Assembly (NCBI GenBank): GCA_049306275.1
Contig: JBAQQB010000135.1
Coordinates: 7,668 to 71,667, forward strand
DNA from: JADJTT01 sp049306275
Lineage (GTDB): Bacteria > Bacteroidota > Bacteroidia > Chitinophagales > Saprospiraceae
Direction: 5' to 3'
DNA length: 64,000 bases
The translations under genes and the position numbers were made by a program. The notes under the pieces were generated by a model. It did no database searches. It was not told where the DNA came from and saw nothing but the letters and a program-made list of their open reading frames with translations. Positions 1 through 7,670 of this stretch are shown piece by piece (position 1 is the stretch's first letter; the number at the start of each line of letters is the position of its first letter).

Positions 1-596
1 CCGGCTCTGGAAAAACGGAAGTCCTTCACGCCATGGAGGCCCGGGGCGCGCAGGTTGTCGATCTGGAAAAACTGGCCAACCACAAAGGCTCGGCATTTGG
101 AAGTCTGGGCGAGGAAGACCAGCCCTCTTCAGAGTATTTTGAAAACATGCTCTTTGAGGCCTTCTCCAAACTCGATCCCGCTCGGCCGGTATGGGTAGAG
201 CACGAAAGCCGCGGCATAGGCAGGGTGTACCTCCCTGACCCCTTCTGGCGGCAGATGATGGAAAATCCGCTGGTGCTGGTCGATCCCGGCATGGAAGCCC
301 GCCTGGACCACGCGATGGATGTTTACGGACATTTCGAAGCGCCTCTGCTCAAGTCCTGCTTCATCAGGATACAAAACCGCATGGGTGGTCAGCACGTCAA
401 AGCGGCGCTGGAGGCGATCGACGCGGGCGATATCCGGGCTGCGGCCGCGATTGCCCTGGCTTATTATGACAAGACTTATTCCCACCACCTGGAAAAATAT
501 CCCCACGCCGATGTGCGGCGTCTTTCCATTGAAGGCATGAGCCGCCCTGAGGCTGCCGCCGCGCTGATTAACCTTGAAAACTCCATGCTGCAATGA
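1..596 (+). CDS. mnmH: tRNA 2-selenouridine synthase (MnmH/SelU), 5'-truncated by window edge
   Basis: The protein uses selenophosphate to convert geranylated/2-thiouridine at the tRNA wobble position into 2-selenouridine. The reading frame is open from base 3 and begins inside a Walker A P-loop (GSGKTEVLHAME), the hallmark of the C-terminal P-loop domain of MnmH; the N-terminal rhodanese domain would lie before the window. The following segment VVDLEKLANHKGSAFG is strongly family-like. An internal ATG at 33 is not the true start because the P-loop lies upstream of it. The stop codon overlaps the selD start (ATGA at 593-596), so the two are translationally coupled, and SelD makes the selenophosphate donor. 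The assignment is confident; only the N-terminus is missing. Confidence 0.93.
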   Translation, partial: GSGKTEVLHAMEARGAQVVDLEKLANHKGSAFGSLGEEDQPSSEYFENMLFEAFSKLDPARPVWVEHESRGIGRVYLPDPFWRQMMENPLVLVDPGMEARLDHAMDVYGHFEAPLLKSCFIRIQNRMGGQHVKAALEAIDAGDIRAAAAIALAYYDKTYSHHLEKYPHADVRRLSIEGMSRPEAAAALINLENSMLQ

Positions 597-1630
597 CCTT
601 GTTTCCGCTTACCCAATTCAGCCATGGCGCGGGTTGTGGCTGTAAAATTTCCCCCAAGACCCTTAGCGCTATTCTCCATCACGTTGAAAAAACCAGCTTC
701 CCTGGTCTGCTCGTCGGCAACGAAGAGCGCGACGACGCCGCCGTGATGGATCTGGGCGACGGCACCGCCATCATCAGCACCACGGATTTTTTTATGCCTA
801 TCGTCGATGATCCCGGCGATTTCGGGCAGATCGCATCTGTAAACGCCATCTCCGACATCTACGCGATGGGAGGGGAGCCCCTGATGGCCATTGCCATTCT
901 GGGATGGCCCATCAATACCATCCCGGCAGATATAGCCGGACAGGTGGTGGAAGGCGGCAGGAAAGCCTGTTCAGAAGCAGGCATTCCCCTTGCGGGCGGG
1001 CACAGTATCGACAGTCCGGAGCCCATCTTTGGACTGGCGGTGACCGGCCGGGTTCCCATCGCCCATCTCAAGAAAAACGGGGGCGCCACATCTGGTTGCC
1101 GGCTTTTTCTCACCAAACCCCTCGGCGTTGGCATTCTGACAACGGCGCAGAAAAAGGGCTTGGTAGACCCTGCCCATCTGGAGCTGGCCAAACAGTCGAT
1201 GCTCCAGCTCAATAAACCCGGTTCGGTTTTTGGCAAACTGTCCTATGTGAAGGCTATGACCGACGTCACCGGCTTCGGCCTGCTGGGCCATTTACTGGAA
1301 ATGTGCCAGGCCAGCCAGACCCGGGCGGTTCTCGATTTTAGCAAAGTGCCTACGTTCGACAGGGATATGCTGCTGCATTACCTGGACCAGAAGTGCATAC
1401 CCGGCGGCACGCACCGCAACTGGGAAAGCTACGGAGAATGCATCGGCCCCATGGGAGAAAATCAGCGCTATATCCTGACAGACCCTCAGACCAGCGGCGG
1501 CTTGCTGGTAGCCGTTGAAGAAGAACACATCGCGGAATTTCAGGCCGAAGCCCGCAAACTCGGGCTGGAACTGGAAAGCTTCGGGGTGATGGAAGGGTAT
1601 GGAGGGGGAGAGTTTATTTTAAGTTTATGA
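593..1630 (+). CDS. selD: selenide, water dikinase (selenophosphate synthetase)
   Basis: SelD makes selenophosphate from selenide and ATP. The 345-residue length is normal. The catalytic N-terminal motif HGAGCGCK is present, with Cys15 in the position that is Cys or Sec in the family and Lys18 after it. The AIRS-type ATP-binding signatures follow (DDAAV, TDFFMPIVDDP, and later TDVTGFGLLGH, DPQTSGGLL). The start overlaps the upstream mnmH stop by 4 bases, so both belong to one operon. Pairing with mnmH and no selA/selB/selC in view suggests selenium is used for tRNA selenouridine, though Sec genes could lie elsewhere. The last four residues and the stop codon are encoded inside a long palindromic repeat. 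Confidence 0.97.
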   Translation: MTLFPLTQFSHGAGCGCKISPKTLSAILHHVEKTSFPGLLVGNEERDDAAVMDLGDGTAIISTTDFFMPIVDDPGDFGQIASVNAISDIYAMGGEPLMAIAILGWPINTIPADIAGQVVEGGRKACSEAGIPLAGGHSIDSPEPIFGLAVTGRVPIAHLKKNGGATSGCRLFLTKPLGVGILTTAQKKGLVDPAHLELAKQSMLQLNKPGSVFGKLSYVKAMTDVTGFGLLGHLLEMCQASQTRAVLDFSKVPTFDRDMLLHYLDQKCIPGGTHRNWESYGECIGPMGENQRYILTDPQTSGGLLVAVEEEHIAEFQAEARKLGLELESFGVMEGYGGGEFILSL

Positions 1631-1693
1631 GTTTATAAGGTTAGGAGTTTAGGCGCCCTAAACTCCTAACCTTATAAACTCATAAACTTAAAA
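1617..1693. repeat. perfect 37-bp inverted repeat of octamers (hairpin) between convergent genes
   Basis: Arms 1617-1653 and 1657-1693 are perfectly complementary over 37 bases around a 3-base loop (cgc). The left arm contains four period-8 units (AGTTTATG, AGTTTATA, AGGTTAGG, AGTTTAGG at 1622-1653). The selD stop TGA (1628-1630) lies inside the arm, and the facing gene's stop codon begins at 1694, directly next to the other arm, so the hairpin exactly fills the convergent intergenic space. It may act as a bidirectional terminator, but it is far longer and more perfect than a normal one. Confidence 0.9.
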
Positions 1694-2596
1694 TCAAGGA
1701 TTTCTAATCACAATATCCCCAAACGAGATCTTCACCGAGATGGAAGCCATTTCGCGGGCGGGCTTGAAAGTGGCGCGTTTGGTGGAGGAGGTATTTTCTA
1801 AATAATTCATTTTCAGGTCGGTAGGTACGGTTATGCTGCCATAATGGGCAGTCAGGGCGTAGCCGTAGGCGGTGGGGTGGGGATCGAAGAAGTAGACGTC
1901 TGTCTTTTCTGCTTCGATATTGAGTTTGAGCAGGCTCTCGTCAGAAAAGAGTTTGATGATGCCGTAGGTGGATTTGATATCACAGGAGCCGGAAATCTCG
2001 TGCAGGGTGATATCGGAGCGGCGCGCGTCGATCTGGAGGTTGCCGCAGATGCGTTCGCCGAAGATATCGCCGAAGCGGGTTTGGATAAAGAGGCTGCCGC
2101 TGAGGTCTTCCAGGAATATTTTGCCGTATTCGGATTGCAGGCGGAGGAAGCTGTTGAGGTTGCTGATGGTGGCGTTGCCGAAGTAGTTTTTGATGTAGAC
2201 CGGGCAGTCTTTCGGCAGCTGAACGGTGTAGATCGCCTTGATCTGCGATTCTGGTTTGGGCTGGCCGATATCCGGAGAGAGATAGTTGCGGAAGTAGATC
2301 ATTTTCCCGTGTTGGTCGATGCTGTACTTCATGGCGGCGATGTCGCGCTCGGCCACTTTGCGTTCGGGGTGTTTGGCCACCAGTTCGAGCACGATTTTGA
2401 CGGTATTGAAATCCCAGGTTTTTACGATGATTTCAGCCTTTTCGCCTTCGACGTTTACCTCGTAGCCCAACTGGTAGGGAAGGGTTTGCTCGATGGTCTT
2501 GGTGACCACCTGCAGCGGCGTTTGAGCGGGGAGAGCGGCGAATCCCGGTAGAAAGAAGGCAAGCAACAACAATGGGCTTTTGAATTTCATCGCCAC
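1694..2596 (-). CDS. secreted DUF4097-like beta-helix protein
   Basis: The 300-residue protein has an N-terminal signal peptide (hydrophobic stretch near residues 8-22, cleavage after LPAQ). The body is rich in short beta-strand turns with repeated G-x-I/L patterns (YGKIFLEDLSG, FGDIFGERICG, YGIIKLFSD, YGSITVP, FGDIVIRNP), the pattern of DUF4097-type right-handed beta-helix proteins. It is last in an operon after an ECF sigma factor and an anti-sigma-like protein; such trios are common in Bacteroidota and suggest envelope sensing or response. No catalytic motif is visible. The precise function is unknown. The stop codon adjoins the palindrome at 1617-1693. Confidence 0.7.
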   Translation of the reverse strand: MAMKFKSPLLLLAFFLPGFAALPAQTPLQVVTKTIEQTLPYQLGYEVNVEGEKAEIIVKTWDFNTVKIVLELVAKHPERKVAERDIAAMKYSIDQHGKMIYFRNYLSPDIGQPKPESQIKAIYTVQLPKDCPVYIKNYFGNATISNLNSFLRLQSEYGKIFLEDLSGSLFIQTRFGDIFGERICGNLQIDARRSDITLHEISGSCDIKSTYGIIKLFSDESLLKLNIEAEKTDVYFFDPHPTAYGYALTAHYGSITVPTDLKMNYLENTSSTKRATFKPAREMASISVKISFGDIVIRNP

Positions 2597-2611
2597 AGGA
2601 TTTTCAGCAAG

Positions 2612-3232
2612 TTAAATAAAGTATTCCAACATTTTTTTGAGCAGGGTAGTGCGCTGCCTTTCAATCTCCGCCAGCTGGCTGATGAGGTCGACGTCTGTAC
2701 CGTACTCACCAAGGGCGTTTTCCAGGGCGTTGCGCGCTTCTGTCAATTCGTCCAGCTCTGTTCGCATGGTGTTCATATCAGGGTTGGAGCAGGTGAAGGA
2801 GGAATTGGCGCAGAGGCGTTCGAGCATGCCAAAGGCGTCTTCGTCCTGCTGCCAGTCGCGGGCGAGGAGGGCATCGTCGACGATTTCCTTTCCGTAGGAA
2901 AAGGTGACCGAGGCCTCTGATGCACCGTGGATAGTGGAGGGTTGCAGGAACCAGACCAGTGTTGCCAGGGAAGCGGCGGCTCCTGCCAGCCAGGGTAGTA
3001 TCCGCCTTGCCGGTTTTTTGGTGAAAGATGGGGCGGCAAGCGCTGCATCGATCTTTTCCCAGACCTCATCCGGCGGATCGTATACCGGGAGCATTTTGTC
3101 CAGGAGGGGTGGGGCAGGGGAGGATAAAGCGTTTTTCAGGCCTTCCCAGACGTCGTCGGGAGGCTGGTAAGCCGGAAGTTTCCGGAGGAGTGCTTGCAGG
3201 ATGTGTCGGTTTTTTTCCAGCATGATCCTCAT
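2612..3232 (-). CDS. putative anti-sigma factor, single-pass membrane protein
   Basis: The 206-residue protein lies 2 bases downstream of the ECF sigma gene, the usual place for its anti-sigma partner. The N-terminal cytoplasmic part holds two copies of a short motif, LPAYQPPDDVWEGLKNAL near residues 19-36 and LPVYDPPDEVWEKIDAAL near 48-65. One membrane segment follows (about 78-97, after KKPARR), so the C-terminal half would be periplasmic. That half is charged and predicted helical, with heptad-like Leu spacing near its end, consistent with a coiled coil. No zinc-binding HxxxCxxC motif is present, so it is not a ZAS-type anti-sigma factor. Function is inferred from position, topology and the motif duplication. 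Confidence 0.65.
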   Translation of the reverse strand: MRIMLEKNRHILQALLRKLPAYQPPDDVWEGLKNALSSPAPPLLDKMLPVYDPPDEVWEKIDAALAAPSFTKKPARRILPWLAGAAASLATLVWFLQPSTIHGASEASVTFSYGKEIVDDALLARDWQQDEDAFGMLERLCANSSFTCSNPDMNTMRTELDELTEARNALENALGEYGTDVDLISQLAEIERQRTTLLKKMLEYFI

Positions 3233-3234
3233 TG

Positions 3235-3801
3235 TTAGTAACCGTAGGCCTGCAGGGTTTCCCGCAGGCGTTTTTTGGCGTAAAACAGTTGAGATTTGGA
3301 GGTGCCCACTGAAATGCCCAGCATGTCTGCGACATCTTTGTGGGCAAAACCTTCGATCTCAATCAATGTAAAGACAGTCCGGTAGCCGTCGGGCAGGTCC
3401 ATGATGGCTTTTTCCAGGTACTCTGCGTTGGAAAAAGCGCTCCAGTCGACCTGTTCGGCTGCCTGCGCCGGATCGAGGGGCTCGATGAAGAGCTTGTTAG
3501 TCCTGATCTGGCTGTATGCTGTTCTGACGACGATGGTTTTTATCCATGCGCCGAGCGTCGATTCCCTTCTGAAAGAAGGCAAATGCCGGAAAACCTTGAT
3601 GAACGCATCCTGCAGTACATCGGCAGCTTGCTCGAGGTCGCCAGTTAGGCGGTAGGCCAGGGTGTACATGGCCTGTTTATAGCGGTCGTACAATTCCTTT
3701 TGCGCCAGCCGGTTATTGCCGAGGCAGGCGTCAACCAGTTCGACCTCCGTCATGCGGGCAGGATGTGTCCGTTCTACCAAGGTATTCGGAAGTATTTTCA
3801 T
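3235..3801 (-). CDS. ECF-family RNA polymerase sigma factor
   Basis: This is a sigma-70 family, extracytoplasmic-function protein. Region 2 is seen in CLGNNRLAQKELYDRY, YTLAYRLTGDLEQAADVLQD and LPSFRRESTLGAWIKTIV. Region 4 is seen in LPDGYRTVFTLIEIEGFAH with the helix-turn-helix DVADMLGISVGTSKSQLFYA. I chose the ATG at 3801 (MKILPNTL); an in-frame ATG at 3867 would overlap the preceding gene by 17 bases and adds no conserved sequence, and MTEVELVDACLGN is a third possibility. It heads the sigma/anti-sigma/DUF4097-like operon. The upstream outer-membrane barrel gene is on the same strand and may be co-transcribed. Confidence 0.9.
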   Translation of the reverse strand: MKILPNTLVERTHPARMTEVELVDACLGNNRLAQKELYDRYKQAMYTLAYRLTGDLEQAADVLQDAFIKVFRHLPSFRRESTLGAWIKTIVVRTAYSQIRTNKLFIEPLDPAQAAEQVDWSAFSNAEYLEKAIMDLPDGYRTVFTLIEIEGFAHKDVADMLGISVGTSKSQLFYAKKRLRETLQAYGY

Positions 3802-3850
3802 AAAGGAAGGGGCAAGAGCCCTGAAAGGTTGTAAAGCGTGGTGAAAATTG

Positions 3851-4487
3851 CTAAAAAAGTACCCCAAGGGTAGCTACGAAGCGGGAGGGGGTGTCGTCAA
3901 AAGCAAACTGCTCGCCGAAGAGGTTGATGTGCTCGCCAAAGCGCGAAAAGTTGCCCTCGTAGTTGACATCCAGGTAGATCTTCCAGATGTCGAGGCCCAG
4001 GCCAGCCTGCCAGCCGAAGTTGAAGTCTTCGAAGTTCTTCTCGTAATCCGGGATTTGGTCGTCCAGCTCGCTCTGGCAGTCGAGGAAGACATGGCCAACG
4101 GGTCCTGCCTGGAGGCGCAGCGGACCGAACTTAAAGCCCATGAGAAAGGGGATGTCCAGGTGTTGGTAATTTTCGCGAAGCAACTTCTCCGCGCCGCCCG
4201 ACTGGAGGTCTTCAATCCGGAAGTCGGCGCTGCTGCTGTTGAAATAGAGGGAAGGCTGGAGGAAGAATTTTTTGATGGGCACGCGAAGCGTTACGCCGCC
4301 GTGCAAGCCAAAGTTGGCGCTTTCCAGTTTCATCAGCAGGCTCTCCGTACCGTTGGGGTTGGTGACGAGGAGGTCTGAAGGAGAAAGGTCGGTCGTGCTC
4401 ATGCCCAAGCCAAAGCCAATGCGTACCTGGGCGGCAGCGGAGAGGGAGAAAAGCAGGAGCAGGGGTAGAAGGATCCGGTTCATCATT
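3851..4487 (-). CDS. PorT-like outer-membrane beta-barrel protein
   Basis: The protein has a signal peptide (MMNRILLPLLLLFSLSAAAQ) followed by alternating beta strands of an eight-stranded-type barrel (RIGFGLGMST, FGLHGGVTLRVPI, FLQPSLYFNS, LDIPFLMGFKFGPLRLQAGP, FGWQAGLGLDIW, YLDVNYEGNF) and a C-terminal aromatic residue (TLGVLF). This is the general outer-membrane beta-barrel (PF13568-type) family of Bacteroidota, about 212 residues. The start at 4487 was chosen because it places the signal peptide at the N-terminus; a longer in-frame extension to 4546 has no support. No specific function can be assigned. It precedes the ECF sigma operon on the same strand. Confidence 0.8.
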
Positions 4488-4587
4488 TGGTATGCGATTT
4501 TGTAAAAAAATGAACGATTCAAATGCGTCTTTTCATATCCGGCCAAATCCGCCTGTCCAAATTTAACCCCTCCTTAACAAGAATCCT

Positions 4588-4595
4588 TACTTTTG
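4588..4595 (+). promoter_or_regulatory. Bacteroidota-type -7 element (TACTTTTG) for engB
   Basis: TACTTTTG matches the TAnnTTTG consensus and lies 32 bases before the engB ATG at 4628. It also shows that the longer in-frame start at 4523 is not used. No clear TTTG -33 element is visible. Confidence 0.55.
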
Positions 4596-4627
4596 TAGCG
4601 ACCCGGCCAAAACGGGCAGCTCGAACT

Positions 4628-5251
4628 ATGGAAATCAAGCAGGCGGAATATGTGGGCAGCTATGTCCGGCAGGACCAATGTCCGAAGGACGAAAAGCCGG
4701 AATATGCGTTTATCGGAAGGTCGAATGTCGGCAAATCTTCTCTCATCAACGCGCTTGTAGGGCGAAAGGAGCTGGCCAAAGTTTCGAAAAAACCGGGCAA
4801 AACCCAGACGATCAATTATTTTCTGGTCAATGACGACTGGTATCTGGTCGATTTGCCCGGGTATGGGTACGCCAAGGTGTCGCAACAGCAGCGCGCTTCC
4901 TGGCTCAAGATGATCGAATACTACCTCTCGAAGCGCGAAACCCTCCAATGCGCTTTCGTGTTGATCGACTCCAATGTTCCGCTCCAGGCCAACGACCTTC
5001 AATTTATGAACTGGCTGGGCGAAAAACAAGTTCCATTTGTTATTGTGTTTACTAAGTGCGACCGTTCGTCGAGAAATGAACTGGAGAAAAACCTGAAGGG
5101 CATCCGGACGGAGTTGCTGAAATACTGGACCCAGCTCCCGCAGCAGTTTCGCACCTCGGCGGCAAAGGGCGAAGGCAGGGAAGACGTCCTGAACTTTATC
5201 GAAGAGATCAACCGTCAATATTCCGAATATATAGAGCAGCAAGGAAAATGA
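4628..5251 (+). CDS. engB: ribosome-biogenesis GTPase EngB (YihA/YsxC)
   Basis: EngB is a GTPase needed for late assembly of the large ribosomal subunit. At 207 residues its length fits the family. The G motifs are all present: G1 GRSNVGKSS, G2 region KKPGKTQTINYF, G3 DLPGYGYAKV, G4 TKCD, and a C-terminal TSAAKGEG (G5). ATG at 4628 (MEIKQAEYVGS) is chosen over the upstream in-frame ATG at 4523 because the family begins at this motif and a promoter -7 element sits between them. The stop overlaps the next gene's start by 4 bases (ATGA). Confidence 0.97.
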   Translation: MEIKQAEYVGSYVRQDQCPKDEKPEYAFIGRSNVGKSSLINALVGRKELAKVSKKPGKTQTINYFLVNDDWYLVDLPGYGYAKVSQQQRASWLKMIEYYLSKRETLQCAFVLIDSNVPLQANDLQFMNWLGEKQVPFVIVFTKCDRSSRNELEKNLKGIRTELLKYWTQLPQQFRTSAAKGEGREDVLNFIEEINRQYSEYIEQQGK

Positions 5252-7008
5252 GGAAGGAAAAACCAAACGTATTCCCGCACGTCATACCCGACATCAAAGA
5301 TTGGCCGATCTTTCAGCTTCACCTGAAGCGGAAGCAATTTGTCAAGGAGATCGATGATTTCGCTTTGCAGCGGATCAAGAACAAATTCAAGAAGAACCTG
5401 GGCGATACAATCGCAAAAACCGCCTACATGGAGCGCATCCGCATCAAGGAGGAGCCCTGGAAGGTGGACCCTCAGGATGAGCGGATTTTCTGGAAACGCA
5501 TTCAAAAAAGGCTGGCTTCCGTTCCGGTCGGAACGATTCCGGATGAGCAGGTGGGGGAAGCTTATGAGCAGTTGCTCAACAAGATCATCCATCGCTACTC
5601 GGAAGAGATTGTGGGTACTTTCCGCGTCTCCACCTTCCAGTTCGCTCGGCAGTTTCTGACCTTCTTCTTCAGCCGCCTGCTCAACGCCGCGGCGAGCCCC
5701 AACTTCAGAGGAATTTACGGCTCCCGCTACCAGCTCTACGAACGCCTCATCGCCACGGGAGAGGTCGAAAAAGTACGGTCGCTGATGACCAAAGGCACGG
5801 TGGTGATCGTGCCTACCCATTTCAGCAACCTTGATTCCATCCTGATCGGCTACGTGCTGGATGCGGTGGTGGGCTTGCCGTCCTTTCACTACGGCGCGGG
5901 ACTAAACCTCTACAACTACAGCGTGGCGGCCTATTTTATGAACCGGCTCGGCTCTTACCGGCTCGACAGGCGGAAGAAAAGCCCCATTTACCTGGAGGTG
6001 CTGAAAGCCATGTCGACCCTTGCCATTTCCAAGGGAACCAACACCTTGTTCTTCCCGGGCGGTACCCGTTCGCGCGCCGGCGCCATGGAGGTCAAATTGA
6101 AAATGGGATTGCTGAGCACGGTGGTCGAAGCGCAGCGTATGCTGCTTGAGCAGGGCAAGAGCGACAAAATCTTCGTCGTGCCGATGGTGCTGGGTTACCA
6201 CGTGGTATTGGAAGCCAACGAGCTGATCGAACAACACCTGAAGAGAACGGGGAAGGAGCGTTACATCCGCACGAGAAAGGGCATCGGCGCCTTGTTCAGC
6301 ATATTGTCGTTTGTTTATAAAGTTTTTTCACAGAGCTCGGAAATTACCGTTTCGTTCGGGAAGCCGATGGATGTAGTGGGCAATTTCGTGGATGAAGAGG
6401 GGAGGAGCCTCGATCGTTTTGGCAACGAAGTCGCCCTGCGTGATTATTTTATTTCCGACAACCTTGTTACAGAGGATCTGCAACGCGAGTCGCAATACAC
6501 CCGCATCCTGGCAGAGCGCATTGTGGACCGTTATTTCAAGGAAAACATCGTACTGAGCAGCCACCTGGTCGCTTTTACCGCCTTCGAAATGCTCAAGCGC
6601 TCCAATCCCAAACTCGACCTGTTTGCCCTGCTGAGGCTGCCTGCCGACGACCTGGCCATCTCCATGGCAGATATGATAGCCTGTGTGTCTCAGCTTCAAA
6701 AAACGCTGTATGAAATGGAAGCGAAGGGCAATATCAAACTCTCGGAACAGATACGGTGGGAGCCCGAAAAACTCATCCAGGACGGAATCAGGCAGTTAGG
6801 TGTCTACAATTCTTATAAACCACTGAAAATCAACAAAAAAGGAATTATCGTCAGCCAGGATTTCAAGCTTTTGTTTTATTACCGCAACAGGCTTGACCAT
6901 TACAAGCTGGAGGAGGCCATGGAGCCCTTCTTCCAGGGTTGGAAAGGGATTCCTGAATTGGATGAAGAGGAACGGAACGAGCCGATAGGAGAGGAGCAAA
7001 ACCCTTAG
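5248..7008 (+). CDS. glycerol-3-phosphate O-acyltransferase-like (PlsC/GPAT superfamily)
   Basis: This is a 586-residue acyltransferase with the HX4D catalytic motif THFSNLDS (His191, Asp196) and the substrate-binding block FFPGGTRSRAG near residue 270. The N-terminal part (about 1-170) and the long helical C-terminal part (about 400-586) resemble PlsB/GPAT-type enzymes rather than the short PlsC form. The expected role is acylation of glycerol-3-phosphate or a lysophospholipid in membrane lipid synthesis. No transmembrane segment is obvious, so it is probably peripheral. It is coupled to engB by a 4-base overlap. Whether it is the main GPAT or an ether/ornithine lipid acyltransferase cannot be told from sequence alone. 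Confidence 0.8.
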   Translation: MRKEKPNVFPHVIPDIKDWPIFQLHLKRKQFVKEIDDFALQRIKNKFKKNLGDTIAKTAYMERIRIKEEPWKVDPQDERIFWKRIQKRLASVPVGTIPDEQVGEAYEQLLNKIIHRYSEEIVGTFRVSTFQFARQFLTFFFSRLLNAAASPNFRGIYGSRYQLYERLIATGEVEKVRSLMTKGTVVIVPTHFSNLDSILIGYVLDAVVGLPSFHYGAGLNLYNYSVAAYFMNRLGSYRLDRRKKSPIYLEVLKAMSTLAISKGTNTLFFPGGTRSRAGAMEVKLKMGLLSTVVEAQRMLLEQGKSDKIFVVPMVLGYHVVLEANELIEQHLKRTGKERYIRTRKGIGALFSILSFVYKVFSQSSEITVSFGKPMDVVGNFVDEEGRSLDRFGNEVALRDYFISDNLVTEDLQRESQYTRILAERIVDRYFKENIVLSSHLVAFTAFEMLKRSNPKLDLFALLRLPADDLAISMADMIACVSQLQKTLYEMEAKGNIKLSEQIRWEPEKLIQDGIRQLGVYNSYKPLKINKKGIIVSQDFKLLFYYRNRLDHYKLEEAMEPFFQGWKGIPELDEEERNEPIGEEQNP

Positions 7009-7032
7009 GTTGATACAAAATAATGATCGTCA

Positions 7033-7575
7033 GTGAATTACATCGTATTTGACCTGGAAGCGACGTGCTGGGACGGGCGTCCGGAGCACCTGGTACAGGA
7101 GATCATCGAGATCGGCGCTGTGCGGCTAAACCGGTTCGGGGAGGTCGAGGATACCTTCAGCAGTTTCATCCAGCCGGTCCTTAACCCGACGCTTTCGGTG
7201 TTTTGCCGACAGCTGACCAACATCGACCAGCGCGATATCGACCGCAGCGATACTTTTCCGCGTGTGATCGAAGATTTTCAGGATTGGGCCGATATTTTCT
7301 ACGAAGACTACCTGCTGTGTTCCTGGGGCAATTTCGACAAGCGTATGCTCGTCCAGGATTGTAAATTACACGGACTGGAGCACGAATGGGCTGAGCAGCA
7401 CATCAACCTCAAGCAGCAATACCACGAGATAAAAAAACTTCGAAGAACCCGCGGTTTGCGCTCAGCGCTCACGTCGGAGGGACTGGAGTTCGAAGGGCGG
7501 CAGCACCGGGGGATCGACGATGCCAAAAACCTGGTGAAGCTGTTTAACCGGTATGTGGATGAGTGGAGGTACTAG
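7033..7575 (+). CDS. 3'-5' exonuclease, DEDDh (ERI1/KapD-like)
   Basis: The 180-residue protein carries ExoI FDLEATCWDG (Asp7, Glu9), ExoII around CSWGNFDKRMLVQDC, and ExoIII HRGIDDAKNLVKL, the DEDDh arrangement with the catalytic His. It most resembles the ERI1/KapD branch of RNase T/DNA polymerase III epsilon-like exonucleases, acting on RNA or DNA 3' ends. The start codon is GTG at 7033, since no in-frame ATG precedes the conserved first strand. It lies 24 bases after the acyltransferase gene and is followed by a period-8 repeat array. Confidence 0.88.
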   Translation: MNYIVFDLEATCWDGRPEHLVQEIIEIGAVRLNRFGEVEDTFSSFIQPVLNPTLSVFCRQLTNIDQRDIDRSDTFPRVIEDFQDWADIFYEDYLLCSWGNFDKRMLVQDCKLHGLEHEWAEQHINLKQQYHEIKKLRRTRGLRSALTSEGLEFEGRQHRGIDDAKNLVKLFNRYVDEWRY

Positions 7576-7579
7576 GGTT

Positions 7580-7649
7580 AGTGAAATAGTGAAAAGGTGG
7601 AAAAGTGGAAAAGACATGCCGAATAGTTTTTCCCATAATTTATATTATG
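7580..7649. repeat. period-8 array (GTGAAA type) plus small palindrome between convergent genes
   Basis: Four octamers (AGTGAAAT, AGTGAAAA, GGTGGAAA, AGTGGAAA) run from 7580 to 7611, starting 5 bases after the exonuclease stop. Further on, CATAAT-TTAT-ATTATG forms a 6-bp-arm palindrome at 7634-7649 in an AT-rich stretch. It lies between convergent genes, so the region may end transcription in both directions. Confidence 0.7.
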
Positions 7650-7670
7650 TTAAATAAATAATTTTGGACG

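Noticed and set aside
3802..3867. Longer start for the ECF sigma factor
   Set aside because: It would overlap the upstream gene end and adds residues with no family match, but it cannot be fully excluded.
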